From Carnimonas nigrificans ATCC BAA-78 (GTDB lineage: Bacteria; Pseudomonadota; Gammaproteobacteria; Pseudomonadales; Halomonadaceae), in NCBI RefSeq assembly GCF_000526695.1, contig NZ_JAGO01000014.1:1-64000 (forward strand): DNA of 64,000 nucleotides. The letters are read 5' to 3'. Position numbers and translations under genes: made by a program. Below, one piece after another: positions 20,215 through 33,859 of the stretch. Positions within the stretch are counted from its first letter, which is position 1; every line of letters begins with the position of its first letter. Below the pieces are notes generated by a model that was not told where the DNA came from, searched no databases, and worked only from the letters and a program-made list of their open reading frames with translations.

Positions 20215-23200
20215 ATGAAAGATTTGGTGAAAGTACTCAAATCACAGGGGCAGTCTGAAGAGTTTGACTCGATCAAGATCTCGCTCGCCTCACCGGATAT
20301 GATCCGTTCCTGGTCCTATGGAGAGGTTAAAAAGCCTGAGACCATCAACTACCGGACATTCAAGCCGGAGCGTGATGGTTTGTTCTGTGCCAAGATCTTT
20401 GGCCCGGTAAAGGATTACGAGTGCTTGTGCGGCAAATACAAACGCATGAAGCATCGCGGCATCATTTGTGAAAAATGTGGTGTCGAAGTAACAAAAGCCT
20501 CTGTACGCCGTGAGCGCATGGGGCATATCGAACTGGCCGCTCCCGTCGCGCATATCTGGTTCCTCAAGTCGCTGCCTAGCCGTATTGGTCTGCTGCTTGA
20601 TATGACCCTGCGTGATATTGAGCGCGTGCTCTATTTCGAGTCCTTCGTAGTGATCGAGCCTGGCATGACCACGCTTGAGAAAGGTCAGCTGCTCAACGAT
20701 GAGCAGTATTTCGAAGCGCTCGAAGAGTTCGGTGACGATTTCGACGCGCGTATGGGCGCGGAAGCGATTAAGGCGCTGCTGGCAGAAATTGAGCTTGATG
20801 AAGAGATTGAACGGCTGCGTGAAGAGATTCCGCAGACCAACTCCGAAACCAAGGTCAAAAAGCTCTCCAAGCGTCTGAAGCTGATCGAATCCTTCCACAA
20901 GTCTGGCAATAGCCCAGAGTGGATGATTATGGAAGTGCTGCCAGTGCTGCCGCCGGACCTGCGTCCGTTGGTGCCGCTGGACGGCGGCCGCTTTGCGACT
21001 TCCGATCTCAACGACCTGTATCGTCGCGTTATTAACCGTAATAACCGCCTGAAGCGTCTGCTTGACCTCAATGCGCCCGATATCATCGTGCGTAACGAGA
21101 AGCGTATGCTGCAGGAATCGGTCGATGCGCTGCTCGACAACGGTCGTCGCGGTCGTGCGATCACTGGTTCCAACAAGCGTCCTCTCAAATCCCTGGCCGA
21201 TATGATCAAGGGTAAACAGGGTCGCTTCCGTCAGAACCTGCTTGGTAAGCGCGTGGATTACTCCGGTCGTTCGGTAATCACCGTTGGCCCGTACCTGCGT
21301 CTTCACCAGTGCGGTCTGCCAAAGAAAATGGCCCTGGAGCTGTTCAAGCCATTCATCTATTCGAAGCTGCAGCAAAATGGTCAGGCATCGACCATTAAAG
21401 CGGCCAAGAAAATGGTTGAGCGTGAAGTGCCGGAAGTCTGGGACATCCTGGCGGACGTGATCCGTGAGCACCCGGTTATGCTTAACCGTGCTCCTACGCT
21501 TCACCGTCTCGGCATTCAGGCGTTTGAACCGCTGCTGATCGAAGGCAAGGCGATTCGTCTGCACCCATTGGTGTGTGCGGCGTATAACGCTGACTTTGAC
21601 GGTGACCAGATGGCGGTACACGTGCCGCTGACGCTGGAAGCCCAGCTCGAAGCGCGCGCATTGATGATGTCGACCAACAACGTGCTGTCCCCGGCGAGCG
21701 GTGATCCGATCATCGTGCCTTCTCAGGACGTTGTATTGGGTCTTTATTACATGACCCGCGAGAAAATCAATGCCAAGGGCGAAGGCATGGCCTTCTCTAA
21801 CCTGGCTGAAGCCGAGCGCGCGTTCCAGACTCAGAATGTGGCGATTCACGCACGTGTGAAAATCCGCATCACCGAGTGGCTGCGTGACGAGGAAAGCGGT
21901 GAGTTCACTGCACAGACAACGCTTCGCGACACTACTGTAGGTCGTGCGATGCTGTTCGCGGTTCTTCCCAAAGGCATGGCGTTTGAAAACGTCGACAAGT
22001 CGATGAAGAAGAAGGCGATTTCTCAGCTGATCAACACGGCGTACCGTACCGTTGGTCTCAAGGAAACCGTTATTCTCGCTGACCAGCTGATGTATACCGG
22101 TTACCGCATGGCGACCTGGTCTGGTTCTTCGATCGGGGTTAACGACTTCGTTATTCCTGACTCGAAAGCCTCCATCGTTGATGCCGCCGAGCAGGAAGTT
22201 AAAGAGATTGAGGATCAGTTCTCCTCTGGTCTCGTGACTGCGGGCGAGAAATACAACAAGGTCATCGATATTTGGTCCAAGGCCAACGACAAGGTCACCA
22301 AAGCGATGATGGCGGGTATTTCCAAGGAAACCGTCGTTGACCGTGAAGGTAATGAAGTTGAGCAGGAATCGTTCAACTCGGTCTTCATCATGGCTGACTC
22401 CGGTGCCCGTGGTAGTGCGACGCAGATTCGTCAGCTGGCAGGTATGCGCGGACTGATGGCCAAGCCGGATGGCTCGATCATCGAGACACCTATCGTTGCC
22501 AACTTCCGTGAAGGCTTGAACGTACTGCAGTACTTCATCTCTACCCACGGTGCTCGTAAAGGTCTGGCGGATACGGCGCTTAAAACGGCCAACTCCGGTT
22601 ACCTGACACGTCGCCTGGTAGACGTTGCCCAGGACGTTGTCGTTACCGAGAACGACTGTGGCACCGAAGAAGGTCTGGTCATGAACCCCGTCATCGAAGG
22701 TGGTGACGTGCTGGTATCTCTGGCCGAACGTGTGCTGGGACGTGTGACTGCCAAGGATGTTGTGAACACTAACGGCGACGTGGTAATTCCGCGTAACACG
22801 CTTCTCGACGAAGCAGTTTGTGCTGACTTTGACAGCATGGGCGTCGATGAGATCGTCGTGCGCAGTACCATTAGCTGTGAAAGCAAGCACGGTGTTTGCT
22901 CCATGTGCTATGGCCGTGACCTGGCGCGCGGACATCGCGTTAACGTTGGCGAGTCCGTCGGTGTTATCGCAGCGCAGTCAATCGGTGAGCCTGGTACTCA
23001 GCTGACCATGCGTACCTTCCACATCGGTGGTGCGGCATCGCGTTCTTCTGCCGTTGACTCTGTTCAGGTCAAGCATGGCGGTATCATTCGCCTGCAGAAC
23101 ATGAAGTCGGTTGATCGTGCAGACGGCAAGCTGATCGTTGTATCGCGCTCCAGTGCCCTGATCGTGACCGATGAAAGCGGTCGTGAGCGTGAGCACTACA

Positions 23201-24423
23201 AGCTGCCTTATGGCGCCGAGCTGAGCGTACGCGATGGTGACACCGTTGAAGCTGGTCAAAGCGTTGCTCGCTGGGATCCGCACACGCATCCGATCATTGC
23301 CGAGGTGGCAGGTAGCGTCCAGTTCTCCGAAATGGAAGAAGGCGTCACCATGCACCGCACGGTTGACGAGATGACGGGCCTTAGCTCCATCGAGATTATC
23401 GAAGCGGGTAACCGCCCCAGCTCCGGTCGCGACAAGCGTCCTATGGTAATGCTGGTCGATGAGAAGGGTGAGCACGTAACGCTGCCAGGTTCCAATACGC
23501 CGGTGCAGTACATGCTGCCGGGTAATGCGATCGTGTCGGTCGATAGCGGCGAACATCTCGAAGTCGGTGGTGTGGTAGCACGTATTCCGGTAGAAGCGTC
23601 TGGTAACAAGGACATCACCGGTGGTCTGCCGCGCGTGGCCGATCTCTTCGAGGCGCGTAAGCCGAAAGAGCCGTCCATCCTGGCTGAAATCTCTGGTACC
23701 GTCTCGTTCGGTAAAGAGACCAAGGGCAAGCGCCGTTTGACCATCACACCTGACGACGGTGATCCTTTCGAAACCCTGATTCCGAAATGGCGTCAGATCA
23801 GCGTGTTCGAAGGTGAAAACGTTGAGAAGGGTGAGGTGATCTCGGACGGCCCCAGTAACCCGCACGACATTCTGCGTTTGCTGGGCGTGGCAGAGCTGGC
23901 CAAATACGTTACCACTGAAATTCAGGACGTATACCGTTTGCAGGGCGTTCCGATCAACGATAAGCACATTGAGGTTATCGTTCGTCAGATGCTGCGCAAG
24001 GTAGAAATTCTGGATGCAGGTGACAGCCAGCTGATCCCGGGTGACCAGGTGGAACTTGTGACGGTGCTGGCAGAAAACGAACGTCTTGCCGCCGCGAACA
24101 AGTTCCCGGCCAAATACGAGCGTGTTCTGCTGGGTATCACCAAGGCATCGCTGGCTACCGAATCGTTCATCTCCGCGGCTTCCTTCCAGGAAACCACGCG
24201 AGTGTTGACCGAAGCCTCGGTAACCGGCAAGAGCGATTACCTGCGCGGCCTGAAAGAGAACGTTGTAGTAGGGCGCCTGATTCCTGCGGGTACTGGCCTG
24301 GCTTACCACAACGAGCGTCGCCGTCGCTTGTCTGGCAACCATCCTGACAGTCAGCTGACTGCCGATGATATCGAGCAGCAGCTGGGCGAACAGCTTACCG
24401 CACTGGATGCAGAAGACGATTGA
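20215..24423 (+). CDS. rpoC: DNA-directed RNA polymerase subunit beta'
   Basis: 1402 residues (E. coli 1407). The N-terminal zinc ribbon has its cysteines in [20 protein letters not shown]. The Mg-binding catalytic loop is [12 protein letters not shown], and the second zinc site lies in [20 protein letters not shown]. The trigger loop region [18 protein letters not shown] is present. The start is set by GGTGGAGCCGACCTA. Last gene of the rif operon. Confidence 0.98.
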   Translation: MKDLVKVLKSQGQSEEFDSIKISLASPDMIRSWSYGEVKKPETINYRTFKPERDGLFCAKIFGPVKDYECLCGKYKRMKHRGIICEKCGVEVTKASVRRERMGHIELAAPVAHIWFLKSLPSRIGLLLDMTLRDIERVLYFESFVVIEPGMTTLEKGQLLNDEQYFEALEEFGDDFDARMGAEAIKALLAEIELDEEIERLREEIPQTNSETKVKKLSKRLKLIESFHKSGNSPEWMIMEVLPVLPPDLRPLVPLDGGRFATSDLNDLYRRVINRNNRLKRLLDLNAPDIIVRNEKRMLQESVDALLDNGRRGRAITGSNKRPLKSLADMIKGKQGRFRQNLLGKRVDYSGRSVITVGPYLRLHQCGLPKKMALELFKPFIYSKLQQNGQASTIKAAKKMVEREVPEVWDILADVIREHPVMLNRAPTLHRLGIQAFEPLLIEGKAIRLHPLVCAAYNADFDGDQMAVHVPLTLEAQLEARALMMSTNNVLSPASGDPIIVPSQDVVLGLYYMTREKINAKGEGMAFSNLAEAERAFQTQNVAIHARVKIRITEWLRDEESGEFTAQTTLRDTTVGRAMLFAVLPKGMAFENVDKSMKKKAISQLINTAYRTVGLKETVILADQLMYTGYRMATWSGSSIGVNDFVIPDSKASIVDAAEQEVKEIEDQFSSGLVTAGEKYNKVIDIWSKANDKVTKAMMAGISKETVVDREGNEVEQESFNSVFIMADSGARGSATQIRQLAGMRGLMAKPDGSIIETPIVANFREGLNVLQYFISTHGARKGLADTALKTANSGYLTRRLVDVAQDVVVTENDCGTEEGLVMNPVIEGGDVLVSLAERVLGRVTAKDVVNTNGDVVIPRNTLLDEAVCADFDSMGVDEIVVRSTISCESKHGVCSMCYGRDLARGHRVNVGESVGVIAAQSIGEPGTQLTMRTFHIGGAASRSSAVDSVQVKHGGIIRLQNMKSVDRADGKLIVVSRSSALIVTDESGREREHYKLPYGAELSVRDGDTVEAGQSVARWDPHTHPIIAEVAGSVQFSEMEEGVTMHRTVDEMTGLSSIEIIEAGNRPSSGRDKRPMVMLVDEKGEHVTLPGSNTPVQYMLPGNAIVSVDSGEHLEVGGVVARIPVEASGNKDITGGLPRVADLFEARKPKEPSILAEISGTVSFGKETKGKRRLTITPDDGDPFETLIPKWRQISVFEGENVEKGEVISDGPSNPHDILRLLGVAELAKYVTTEIQDVYRLQGVPINDKHIEVIVRQMLRKVEILDAGDSQLIPGDQVELVTVLAENERLAAANKFPAKYERVLLGITKASLATESFISAASFQETTRVLTEASVTGKSDYLRGLKENVVVGRLIPAGTGLAYHNERRRRLSGNHPDSQLTADDIEQQLGEQLTALDAEDD

Positions 24424-24457
24424 TTCGTCTCCTTGCGGTGAGCCGTCAATGCCTGTG

Positions 24458-24475
24458 GCAGGGTAAACTCCCTGC
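24458..24475 (+). terminator. Stem-loop after rpoC
   Basis: GCAGGG and CCCTGC flank a 6-nt loop 34 nt after rpoC. The stem may extend outward through GTCAATGCC with GGGCTTGAC, overlapping the next promoter's -35. No T run follows, so it may act with Rho or be a weak terminator. Confidence 0.45.
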
Positions 24476-24481
24476 TCGGGC

Positions 24482-24511
24482 TTGACGTTAGGGGTAAGTA
24501 CGCCCTAGAAT
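24482..24511 (+). promoter_or_regulatory. str operon promoter
   Basis: -35 TTGACG at 24482 and -10 TAGAAT at 24506 with 18-nt spacing, about 140 nt before rpsL. Transcription should begin near 24518. Confidence 0.8.
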
Positions 24512-24523
24512 TCGCATCCTTTA

Positions 24524-24556
24524 TTAGCGGGAGTAGTGTATCTGTACTCCCGCTAA
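24524..24556 (+). promoter_or_regulatory. Perfect hairpin at the 5' end of the str operon leader
   Basis: TTAGCGGGAGTA and TACTCCCGCTAA form a 12-bp perfect stem with a 9-nt loop. It begins only about 6 nt after the predicted transcription start. No T tract follows, so it is more likely an mRNA-stabilising or regulatory 5' hairpin than a terminator. Confidence 0.5.
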
Positions 24557-24629
24557 TTGCTGTGACACATGTGAAGCAGCAAACATTGTAGTAAAGCAGT
24601 CAAACCAATTTGGTTTACTGCTGTAATAG

Positions 24630-25028
<399 letters not shown>

Positions 25029-25102
25029 TTTTTGTCTGATAAGAGTAAGGCTGGCCAGAATGGTCAGGTTTACCTGAAGGACCCTTAACTAGAGGGCTTA
25101 TC

Positions 25103-25576
25103 ATGCCTAGACGTCGCATTGCCGCCAAGCGCGAGATTCTTCCAGATCCCAAGTTTGGAAGTGAGCACCTGGCCAAGTTCATGAACCATCTGATGATCAG
25201 CGGCAAGAAATCCGTGGCCGAACGTATCGTTTACGGTGCGCTCGACCGTGTTGCCTCTCGCTCCAATAATGCCGAGCCGCTTGATGTATTCGACAAAGCG
25301 CTGGAAACAATCCAGCCGATGGTTGAGGTTAAATCTCGTCGTGTTGGTGGTGCTACCTACCAGGTACCAGTAGAAGTACGTCCTTCTCGTCGTCAGGCTC
25401 TGGCGATGCGCTGGCTGGTAGATGCTGCGCGTTCGCGTGGCGAAAAGACCATGGAACAGCGTCTTGCTGGCGAAATTCTCGACGCCTCAGAAGGTAAAGG
25501 TGCGGCGGTCAAGAAGCGTGAAGACGTGCATCGCATGGCAGAAGCCAACAAAGCATTCTCTCACTACCGCTTCTAA
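25103..25576 (+). CDS. rpsG: 30S ribosomal protein S7
   Basis: 157 residues. Nucleates assembly of the 30S head. The conserved N-terminus [20 protein letters not shown] and the central [20 protein letters not shown] are present. It starts after TAGAGGGCTTATC. In E. coli S7 represses its own operon by binding the S12-S7 spacer, which here is 74 nt. Confidence 0.98.
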   Translation: MPRRRIAAKREILPDPKFGSEHLAKFMNHLMISGKKSVAERIVYGALDRVASRSNNAEPLDVFDKALETIQPMVEVKSRRVGGATYQVPVEVRPSRRQALAMRWLVDAARSRGEKTMEQRLAGEILDASEGKGAAVKKREDVHRMAEANKAFSHYRF

Positions 25577-25657
25577 TGGGATTTGGGCTGCTGCCGGTTT
25601 CGCGGCAGCAGCCTGATCCATGGACGGCCTAGTTTCCAACCAATAGGAACGAATATC

Positions 25658-27772
25658 GTGGCACGCAAGACACCCCTTAAGCGTTATCGCAACATCGGGA
25701 TTGTCGCGCACGTTGATGCGGGCAAAACCACGACTACCGAACGTGTGCTTTTCTACACCGGCTTGTCTCACAAGATCGGTGAAGTACACGACGGTGCGGC
25801 CACAACTGACTGGATGGAGCAGGAGCAGGAGCGTGGTATCACTATCACTTCTGCTGCTGTTACTACCTTCTGGAAAGGTATGAACCAGCAGTTTGATGAG
25901 CACCGCATCAACATCATTGATACTCCTGGGCACGTTGACTTCACGGTTGAAGTTGAGCGTTCCCTGCGAGTGCTTGATGGCGCGGTAGTGGTACTGTGCG
26001 GTTCTTCAGGCGTACAGCCGCAGACTGAAACCGTTTGGCGTCAGGCCAACAAGTATGAAGTTCCTCGTATGGTGTTCGTCAACAAGATGGACCGTGCGGG
26101 TGCTGACTTCTTCATGGTGCTTGACCAGCTGAAGGATCGCCTTAATGCGAACGTTGTTCCGATCCAGATTAACTGGGGCGCGGAAGACGACTTTAAAGGC
26201 GTAGTAGACCTGATCCAGATGAAGGCTATTCTCTGGAACGAAGAAGATCGTGGTCTTACCTATGACCTCGTTGATATTCCGGCGGAACTGCAGGAAACTG
26301 CCGAGAAATATCGCGAAGAGATGATGGAAGCGGCTGCCGAAGCCTCTGAAGAGCTGATGGAGAAGTACCTTGAAGAAGGTGAACTCTCGGCTGAAGAGAT
26401 TAAGGCTGGCCTGCGCCGTCGTACGCTCGATAACGAAATTGTCCTGGTTACCTGTGGTTCTGCGTTCAAGAACAAAGGTGTTCAGGCCGTACTTGACGCC
26501 GTTATCGACTACCTTCCGGCTCCGACCGAAGTTAAAGCGATCGAAGGTGAGCTGGAAGAAAACGGTGAGATCGAAACTCGTGAAGCGGATGACAGTGCAC
26601 CCTTCGCTGCGCTTGCATTCAAAATCGCGACGGATCCTTTCGTTGGTACTCTGACCTTTATTCGTGTTTACTCTGGCGTGTTGAACTCCGGTGATACCGT
26701 GTTCAACTCCGTGAAGCAGAAGCGCGAGCGCGTTGGTCGTATCGTTCAGATGCACTCCAACTCGCGTGAAGAGATCAAAGAAGTTCTCGCTGGTGATATT
26801 GCGGCATGTATCGGTCTGAAAGACGTTACTACCGGTGATACGCTGTGTGATCAGGATAGCAAGATTATCCTCGAGCGCATGGAGTTCCCGGAGCCCGTAA
26901 TTGCGGTGGCGGTTGAGCCGAAGTCCAAGGCTGACCAGGAAAAAATGGGTATTGCGCTTGGTAAGCTTGCGCAGGAAGATCCTTCTTTCCGTGTTCAGAC
27001 TGATGAAGAGACCGGCCAGACCATCATCTCTGGTATGGGTGAGCTGCACCTTGACATCATCGTTGACCGTATGAAACGTGAGTTCAAGGTTGAAGCCAAC
27101 ATCGGTAAACCGCAGGTGGCTTACCGTGAGACCATCCGCTCCAGTGTTGAGCAAGAAGGCAAGTTCGTTCGTCAGTCGGGTGGTCGTGGTCAGTTTGGTC
27201 ACGTTTACCTGCGTATCGAGCCGCTAACCGCCGAAGACAAAGGCGATGATGAAGAAATGAGCTTCAAGTTCACTTCCGAAATCGTGGGTGGTGTGGTTCC
27301 CAAGGAATACGTGCCGGCAGTTGAGAAAGGCGCTTACGAGCAGCTAAAAAATGGTGTTATCGCGGGCTATCCGATGATCGACGTCAAGGTAACCCTGTAT
27401 GATGGGTCTTACCATGATGTTGACTCTAACGAAAATGCCTTTAAGATCGCCTCCTCAATGGCAATCAAGGAAGGGGCACGCAAGGCCGGAGCGGTATTGC
27501 TCGAGCCGATCATGCGCGTCGAAGTGGTAACACCGGAAGACTTCATGGGCGACGTGATGGGCGATTTGAACCGCCGCCGTGGCCTGGTGCAGGGCATGGA
27601 TGATTCTTCTTCTGGTAAAATCATTCGTGCAATGGTGCCGCTGGGTGAGATGTTCGGTTACGCGACCGACCTGCGCTCGCAGACCCAGGGCCGCGCAAGC
27701 TACTCCATGGAGTTTGCGAAGTATGATGAGGCGCCGTCCAGCGTCGTCGAAGCCGTCATCAATCAGAAATAA
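25658..27772 (+). CDS. fusA: Translation elongation factor G
   Basis: GTPase that drives tRNA-mRNA translocation and, with RRF, ribosome recycling. 704 residues, as in E. coli. A GTG start at 25658 after ATAGGAACGAATATC gives [24 protein letters not shown]. An in-frame start at 25583 lies in the spacer and lacks family similarity. P-loop [16 protein letters not shown] and NKMDRAG are in order, followed by domains II-V. Located 81 nt after rpsG. Confidence 0.98.
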   Translation: MARKTPLKRYRNIGIVAHVDAGKTTTTERVLFYTGLSHKIGEVHDGAATTDWMEQEQERGITITSAAVTTFWKGMNQQFDEHRINIIDTPGHVDFTVEVERSLRVLDGAVVVLCGSSGVQPQTETVWRQANKYEVPRMVFVNKMDRAGADFFMVLDQLKDRLNANVVPIQINWGAEDDFKGVVDLIQMKAILWNEEDRGLTYDLVDIPAELQETAEKYREEMMEAAAEASEELMEKYLEEGELSAEEIKAGLRRRTLDNEIVLVTCGSAFKNKGVQAVLDAVIDYLPAPTEVKAIEGELEENGEIETREADDSAPFAALAFKIATDPFVGTLTFIRVYSGVLNSGDTVFNSVKQKRERVGRIVQMHSNSREEIKEVLAGDIAACIGLKDVTTGDTLCDQDSKIILERMEFPEPVIAVAVEPKSKADQEKMGIALGKLAQEDPSFRVQTDEETGQTIISGMGELHLDIIVDRMKREFKVEANIGKPQVAYRETIRSSVEQEGKFVRQSGGRGQFGHVYLRIEPLTAEDKGDDEEMSFKFTSEIVGGVVPKEYVPAVEKGAYEQLKNGVIAGYPMIDVKVTLYDGSYHDVDSNENAFKIASSMAIKEGARKAGAVLLEPIMRVEVVTPEDFMGDVMGDLNRRRGLVQGMDDSSSGKIIRAMVPLGEMFGYATDLRSQTQGRASYSMEFAKYDEAPSSVVEAVINQK

Positions 27773-27798
27773 CCCATAGCTCAAACGAGGTTATAGCA

Positions 27799-28992
<1,194 letters not shown>

Positions 28993-29025
28993 GACATTTA
29001 GCCGCTGATTATTTTGGCGGAACAT

Positions 29026-29049
29026 AAGGGGCCTTTGAGGCCCCTTTTT
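29026..29049 (+). terminator. Terminator of the str operon
   Basis: AAGGGGCC and GGCCCCTT with a 5-nt loop, then a T run. It lies 33 nt after tuf. Confidence 0.92.
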
Positions 29050-29082
29050 AATGTCCTTGTTTCGGTATCGTGGAGAGTGCAT

Positions 29083-29111
29083 TTGACTCCCTAAACTAGG
29101 GGCTCTATAAT
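29083..29111 (+). promoter_or_regulatory. S10 operon promoter
   Basis: -35 TTGACT at 29083 and perfect -10 TATAAT at 29106 with 17-nt spacing. The resulting leader before rpsJ is about 92 nt, shorter than the L4-regulated E. coli S10 leader (about 170 nt). Confidence 0.9.
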
Positions 29112-29209
29112 GCGCATCCTTTCAAGCGTGAGTGGATGGCTCGCGCCGTCCGGTCACAGGCGTCCCGCAACATTCGGTTGGGCGGGTAAGCCCATTGGAG
29201 TCTAGGTAA

Positions 29210-29521
29210 ATGCAGAACCAGAAAATTCGCATTCGGCTTAAGGCGTTCGATCATCGTTTGATCGATCAGTCTGCGCAGGAAATCGTCGATACAGCCAAGC
29301 GTACCGGTGCGCAAGTGCGCGGTCCGATTCCGCTGCCGACAAACCGGGAGCGTTATACCGTTCTGATTTCTCCGCACGTCAACAAAGATGCGCGTGATCA
29401 GTACGAAATTCGCACCCACAAGCGTGTTCTCGACATCGTTGAGCCAACTGAAAAGACAGTTGACGCGCTTATGAAACTAGATCTTGCCGCGGGCGTTGAC
29501 GTCCAAATCAAGGTTGATTGA
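29210..29521 (+). CDS. rpsJ: 30S ribosomal protein S10
   Basis: 103 residues, as in E. coli. It is a component of the 30S head and, as NusE, partner of NusB/NusG in antitermination. The N-terminus [20 protein letters not shown] and [22 protein letters not shown] are conserved. First gene of a ribosomal super-operon that runs to rplQ. Confidence 0.98.
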   Translation: MQNQKIRIRLKAFDHRLIDQSAQEIVDTAKRTGAQVRGPIPLPTNRERYTVLISPHVNKDARDQYEIRTHKRVLDIVEPTEKTVDALMKLDLAAGVDVQIKVD

Positions 29522-29672
29522 TTAACCCTCACTAGTCACTTGCGGACTACGTTGACGGAAACGTATATAAGTAGACCGCCGCGTCGCGAGACGCCACACA
29601 ATGTGCTAGTGGAATGCTCTGGAAAGGGCAGCCATAGCGGGTGATAGCCCCGTACACTATAGGAGACTGAAC
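29522..29672 (+). other. Long spacer between rpsJ and rplC
   Basis: A 151-nt non-coding gap inside an otherwise tight operon (in E. coli about 30 nt). It holds CACTAG near its start and CTAGTG about 75 nt later, plus a GGGC...GCCC hairpin just before the rplC Shine-Dalgarno (ATAGGAG). It may carry a relocated regulatory element or an internal promoter, but no clear promoter is seen. Confidence 0.4.
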
Positions 29673-30311
29673 ATGGCGATCGGTTTAGTCGGTAAGAAGA
29701 GCGGTATGACCCGTGTCTTCACCGAAGATGGTGCATCCGTGCCCGTAACCGTCATTGAAGTTGAGCCAAACCGCATCACCAGCGTAAAAACGCTGGAATC
29801 TGACGGCTATCGTGCCGTGCAGGTGACTTCTGGTGCGCGTAAGGCTAAACATTTGTCCAAGGCTGCTGCTGGTCAGTTCGCCAAGGCAGGTGTTGAAGCT
29901 GGTCGTGGTCTTGTGGAATTCCGCCTTTCTGAAGGTGAAGAAGATCCTCAGGTCGGCGGCGAGTTCACTGTATCCCTCTTTGAAGCTGGTCAGAAGATTG
30001 ACGTGACCGGCACTTCCAAGGGTAAGGGCTTCCAGGGTGGTGTTAAACGCTGGAACTTTAGTACCCAGGATGCTACCCACGGTAACTCCCTCTCGCATCG
30101 TGCTCCTGGCTCAATTGGTATGTGCCAGACTCCGGGCCGCGTATTCAAAGGCAAGAAAATGGCCGGTCAGATGGGTAACGCCCGTACTACCGTTCAGAGC
30201 CTTGAAGTGGTACGCATTGATGCTGAACGCAACCTGCTGTTGGTCAAAGGCGCTGTTCCCGGTGCAACCGGCAGCCAAGTGATCGTGCGCAGCGCTGTCA
30301 AAGCTCGCTGA
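29673..30311 (+). CDS. rplC: 50S ribosomal protein L3
   Basis: 212 residues. Reaches the peptidyl-transferase centre. N-terminus [15 protein letters not shown], and the central [20 protein letters not shown] loop with Gln, the residue methylated by PrmB in E. coli ([11 protein letters not shown]). The ATG follows TATAGGAGACTGAAC. 13 nt before rplD. Confidence 0.98.
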   Translation: MAIGLVGKKSGMTRVFTEDGASVPVTVIEVEPNRITSVKTLESDGYRAVQVTSGARKAKHLSKAAAGQFAKAGVEAGRGLVEFRLSEGEEDPQVGGEFTVSLFEAGQKIDVTGTSKGKGFQGGVKRWNFSTQDATHGNSLSHRAPGSIGMCQTPGRVFKGKKMAGQMGNARTTVQSLEVVRIDAERNLLLVKGAVPGATGSQVIVRSAVKAR

Positions 30312-30324
30312 GGGGTAAGTACCG

Positions 30325-30933
30325 ATGAATTTGAATCTAGTGGGTGCCAACGCTGAAGCCGTCGAACTTTCCGACGCTACCTTCGGCAAGGATTTTAACG
30401 AGTCGCTCGTACACCAGGTCGTCACTGCCTATCTGGCAAGTGCTCGTCAGGGTTCTCGTGCGCAGAAAACCCGTTCGGACGTTAGTGGTGGTGGTAAAAA
30501 ACCATGGCGTCAGAAAGGGTCCGGTCGTGCTCGTGCCGGTACCATCCGTTCTCCGCTGTGGCGCAGTGGTGGCGTAACCTTCGCGGCGCGTCCGCAGGAC
30601 CACTCCCAGAAGGTTAACCGCAAAATGTATCGCGCTGCGATGCGTTCCATCCTTTCCGAGCTGCTCCGTCAGGAGCGTCTGGTAGCTGTTAACGATTTCG
30701 GTGTTGATTCCCCGAAAACCAAACAGCTGGCGACCAAGCTGAATGAGCTGGGCCTGGAAAAGGTGCTTATCGTCTCTGAAGAAGTAGACGAAAACCTTTA
30801 TCTCGCTGCTCGCAATATTCCTAACGTTGCAGTTGTTGACGTTGCCGGAGTTGATCCGGTCAGCCTTGTAGCCTTCGATAAGGTGTTGGTGACCGTTCCT
30901 GCTCTGCGCAAGTTTGAGGAGAAGCTGGGATGA
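30325..30933 (+). CDS. rplD: 50S ribosomal protein L4
   Basis: 202 residues (E. coli 201). Lines the exit tunnel. In E. coli it also represses the S10 operon at transcription and translation. The basic tunnel loop [19 protein letters not shown] is visible near residues 55-75. The stop overlaps the rplW start by 4 nt (ATGA). Confidence 0.98.
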   Translation: MNLNLVGANAEAVELSDATFGKDFNESLVHQVVTAYLASARQGSRAQKTRSDVSGGGKKPWRQKGSGRARAGTIRSPLWRSGGVTFAARPQDHSQKVNRKMYRAAMRSILSELLRQERLVAVNDFGVDSPKTKQLATKLNELGLEKVLIVSEEVDENLYLAARNIPNVAVVDVAGVDPVSLVAFDKVLVTVPALRKFEEKLG

Positions 30934-31226
30934 ACCAGGAACGCGTATTCAAAGTGCTGCTTGGCCCGCACATGACTGAGAAAGCTGCGATCGCTGCTGA
31001 GAATAATCAGTACGTGTTCAAAGTCTCATCAGACGCAACCAAGCTCGAGATCAAGAAAGCGGTAGAGGCTCTCTTTGATAAAAAGGTAGCTGGTGTCCAG
31101 GTACTGAATGTCAAAGGCAAGGCCAAGCGTACAGCTCGTGGCGAAGGTTTCCGCAGCGGCTATCGCAAAGCCTATGTGACTCTGGCCGCTGGCGAGACCC
31201 TCGAAGACTTCACTGGTAACGAGTGA
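30930..31226 (+). CDS. rplW: 50S ribosomal protein L23
   Basis: 98 residues. Located at the tunnel exit, the docking site for trigger factor and [14 protein letters not shown] near the start and [25 protein letters not shown] are conserved. Translationally coupled to rplD by the ATGA overlap. Confidence 0.98.
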   Translation: MNQERVFKVLLGPHMTEKAAIAAENNQYVFKVSSDATKLEIKKAVEALFDKKVAGVQVLNVKGKAKRTARGEGFRSGYRKAYVTLAAGETLEDFTGNE

Positions 31227-31242
31227 GGCAGGAGAACGGATC

Positions 31243-32070
31243 ATGGCAGTAGTCAAGACTAAACCTACTTCCGCCGGCCGTCGCCATCTGGTGAAGGTCG
31301 TCAACCCTGACCTGTACAAAGGTCGCCCGGTTGACTCGCTGGTAGAAGTACAGAAACGCTCTGGTGGTCGTAATAACAACGGCCGCATTACCACCCGTCA
31401 CGTTGGTGGTGGACAGCGTCAGCATTATCGTTTGATTGATTTCAAACGTACCAAGGACGGCATTCCGGCAATTGTTGAACGCCTGGAATACGATCCTAAC
31501 CGTAGTGCCAACATTGCACTGCTGAAGTACGTGGATGGTGAGCGTCGCTACATCATCGCACCACGGAATGTGAAAGAGGGCGATCGTCTCGAATCTGGCG
31601 TTAATGCTGCGATTCGTGCTGGTAACTCTTTGCCGCTTCGTAACATTCCGGTGGGTTCTACCATCCATTGTATCGAACTGAAGCCTGGCAAAGGCGCGCA
31701 GCTCGTACGTAGTGCTGGTGCAAGTGCTCAGCTCGTTGCCCGTGAAGGTAACTACGCAACCATTCGTCTGCGTTCCGGCGAAATGCGTCGTGTGCTTTCC
31801 GAGTGTCGTGCCACCCTCGGCGAAGTAGGTAACTCCGAACACAGCCTGCGTCAGCTTGGTAAAGCTGGTGCGAAGCGCTGGAGAGGCGTTCGTCCTACCG
31901 TTCGTGGTGCTGCGATGAACCCTGTTGATCACCCGCATGGTGGTGGTGAAGGTCGCTCTAGCGGTGGTCGTCATCCGGTATCACCCTGGGGTATGCCAAC
32001 CAAGGGTTACAAAACTCGCAAGAATAAGCGCACCGACAAACTCATCGTTCGTCGCCGCAAGGCTAAGTAA
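31243..32070 (+). CDS. rplB: 50S ribosomal protein L2
   Basis: 275 residues (E. coli 273). Needed for subunit joining and peptidyl transfer. The C-terminal [20 protein letters not shown] contains the functionally important His, followed by a basic tail. It starts after GGCAGGAGAACGGATC. Confidence 0.98.
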   Translation: MAVVKTKPTSAGRRHLVKVVNPDLYKGRPVDSLVEVQKRSGGRNNNGRITTRHVGGGQRQHYRLIDFKRTKDGIPAIVERLEYDPNRSANIALLKYVDGERRYIIAPRNVKEGDRLESGVNAAIRAGNSLPLRNIPVGSTIHCIELKPGKGAQLVRSAGASAQLVAREGNYATIRLRSGEMRRVLSECRATLGEVGNSEHSLRQLGKAGAKRWRGVRPTVRGAAMNPVDHPHGGGEGRSSGGRHPVSPWGMPTKGYKTRKNKRTDKLIVRRRKAK

Positions 32071-32092
32071 CAGAATTTAAGGGGTAACGGCT

Positions 32093-32368
32093 GTGCCACG
32101 TTCACTTAAGAAAGGTCCTTTTATTGACCTTCATCTTTTGAAGAAGGTTGAGGCGGCTGTGGAAAAGAACGACCGCAAACCGATCAAAACCTGGTCGCGT
32201 CGTTCGATGATCCTGCCTAACATGGTAGGACTCACCATCGCCGTCCATAACGGTCGCCAGCATGTACCGGTCCACGTCTCTGAAGAGATGGTTGGCCACA
32301 AGCTAGGCGAATTTGCTGCCACCCGCACCTACCGCGGTCATGCGGCTGACAAGAAAGCCAAGCGGTAA
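32093..32368 (+). CDS. rpsS: 30S ribosomal protein S19
   Basis: 91 residues. Forms a complex with S13 in the 30S head. GTG start after [31 protein letters not shown] and the C-terminal [10 protein letters not shown] are conserved. 14 nt before rplV. Confidence 0.97.
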   Translation: MPRSLKKGPFIDLHLLKKVEAAVEKNDRKPIKTWSRRSMILPNMVGLTIAVHNGRQHVPVHVSEEMVGHKLGEFAATRTYRGHAADKKAKR

Positions 32369-32382
32369 GAGAGGACTGAAAA

Positions 32383-32718
32383 ATGGAAGAAGTAGCTGCT
32401 AAATTGCGCGGCGCTCGCCTGTCCGCTCAGAAGGCTCGTCTGGTCGCCGATCAGGTACGCGGTAAACCGGTAGCCGAAGCGCTGGACATCCTGAGCTTCT
32501 CGCCGAAAAAGGGCGCGATTATCGTCCGCAAAGTACTGCAATCGGCGATCGCTAACGCGGAAGAAAACAACGGCATGGACATCGATGAACTTCGTGTCTC
32601 GACCATCTATGTCGATGAGGGCATGACGCTCAAACGTATCCAGCCGCGTGCCAAGGGCCGTGCGGATCGCATTCTGAAGCGCACCTGCCATATCACCGTC
32701 AAGGTAGCCGAGAAGTAG
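32383..32718 (+). CDS. rplV: 50S ribosomal protein L22
   Basis: 111 residues (E. coli 110). Extends a beta-hairpin into the exit tunnel. The hairpin segment [19 protein letters not shown] contains the region altered in some macrolide-resistant strains and appears wild type. N-terminal [19 protein letters not shown] is typical. Confidence 0.97.
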   Translation: MEEVAAKLRGARLSAQKARLVADQVRGKPVAEALDILSFSPKKGAIIVRKVLQSAIANAEENNGMDIDELRVSTIYVDEGMTLKRIQPRAKGRADRILKRTCHITVKVAEK

Positions 32719-32728
32719 GAGTCGACCG

Positions 32729-33433
32729 ATGGGTCAGAAAGTAAATCCAGTTGGTATTCGCCTCGGTGTCGTCAAGGACCATTCCTCGGTCTGGTACGCA
32801 GAGCGCGGCGCATATGCCGACAAACTGAACAACGACCTCGCTGTTCGTAGTTTCATCGAGGATCGTCTGAAAAATGCATCTGTTAGCCGTGTCGTTATCG
32901 AACGTCCTGCCAACAATGCTCGTATCACCATTCACACTGCCCGTCCGGGTATCGTGATTGGTAAAAAGGGTGAAGACGTAGATCGTCTGCGCCGCGACCT
33001 TACTGCGATGATGAGCGTGCCTGTGCACGTCAACATCGAAGAAGTTCGCAAACCCGAACTGGATGCTCGCCTGGTTGCGCAAAACGTAGCCGGTCAGCTG
33101 GAGCGTCGTGTAATGTTCCGTCGTGCTATGAAGCGCGCGGTCCAGAACGCTATGCGCCTTGGTGCCAAAGGCATCAAAATCCAGCTTTCAGGACGTCTTG
33201 GCGGTGCCGAGATCGCGCGTACAGAGTGGTATCGTGAAGGCCGTGTGCCGCTTCACACTCTGCGTGCCGACATCGACTACGCCACCTACGAAGCGCACAC
33301 CACCTACGGCGTTATCGGCGTCAAAGTGTGGATCTTCAAGGGAGAAATTCTGGGCGGCATCGAGGAAGTGCGGGCGAAAGCCAAGCAGTCTCAGAGCCAG
33401 CCGGCTGCTCCCAAGAAGAAAGGCTCCAAGTAA
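32729..33433 (+). CDS. rpsC: 30S ribosomal protein S3
   Basis: 234 residues. Located at the mRNA entry tunnel. It includes a KH domain ([18 protein letters not shown]) and the C-terminal domain with [19 protein letters not shown]. The tail is Lys/Ala/Gln-rich. It starts after AGTAGGAGTCGACCG. Confidence 0.98.
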   Translation: MGQKVNPVGIRLGVVKDHSSVWYAERGAYADKLNNDLAVRSFIEDRLKNASVSRVVIERPANNARITIHTARPGIVIGKKGEDVDRLRRDLTAMMSVPVHVNIEEVRKPELDARLVAQNVAGQLERRVMFRRAMKRAVQNAMRLGAKGIKIQLSGRLGGAEIARTEWYREGRVPLHTLRADIDYATYEAHTTYGVIGVKVWIFKGEILGGIEEVRAKAKQSQSQPAAPKKKGSK

Positions 33434-33445
33434 GGGGAATAGTCG

Positions 33446-33859
33446 ATGTTACAGCCAAAGCGTACTAAATTTCGCAAGCAGCAGAAGGGTCGCAACCGCG
33501 GCCTGGCAGAGCGCGGCTCAAGCGTAAGCTTCGGTGACTTTGGCCTTAAGGCCATTGGTCGCGGTCGCCTCACTGCCCGCCAGATCGAAGCAGGTCGTCG
33601 CGCGATCACTCGTCACGTAAAACGTGGCGGTAAAATCTGGATCCGTGTCTTCCCTGACAAGCCGATCTCTGAAAAACCTCTTGAGGTTCGTATGGGTAAA
33701 GGTAAAGGTTCAGTTGAATACTGGGTTGCCCAGATTCAGCCGGGACGTGTCCTTTACGAGATCGAAGGTGTATCCGAGGAGCTGGCGCGTGAAGCTTTCT
33801 CTCTCGCCGCTCAGAAGATGCCCATTGCGACAACCTTCGTTAAACGGACGGTGATGTGA
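33446..33859 (+). CDS. rplP: 50S ribosomal protein L16
   Basis: 137 residues. Helps tRNA accommodation near the A site. Conserved [19 protein letters not shown], and [18 protein letters not shown] including the Arg hydroxylated by RoxA/YcfD in E. coli. The stop codon shares its last base with the rpmC start. Confidence 0.98.
   Translation: MLQPKRTKFRKQQKGRNRGLAERGSSVSFGDFGLKAIGRGRLTARQIEAGRRAITRHVKRGGKIWIRVFPDKPISEKPLEVRMGKGKGSVEYWVAQIQPGRVLYEIEGVSEELAREAFSLAAQKMPIATTFVKRTVM

Noticed and set aside
20290-22935. 881-codon open frame on the minus strand inside rpoC
   Set aside because: Antisense shadow of a highly expressed gene. Codon bias of rpoC leaves the opposite frame open, and there is no similarity or ribosome binding site.
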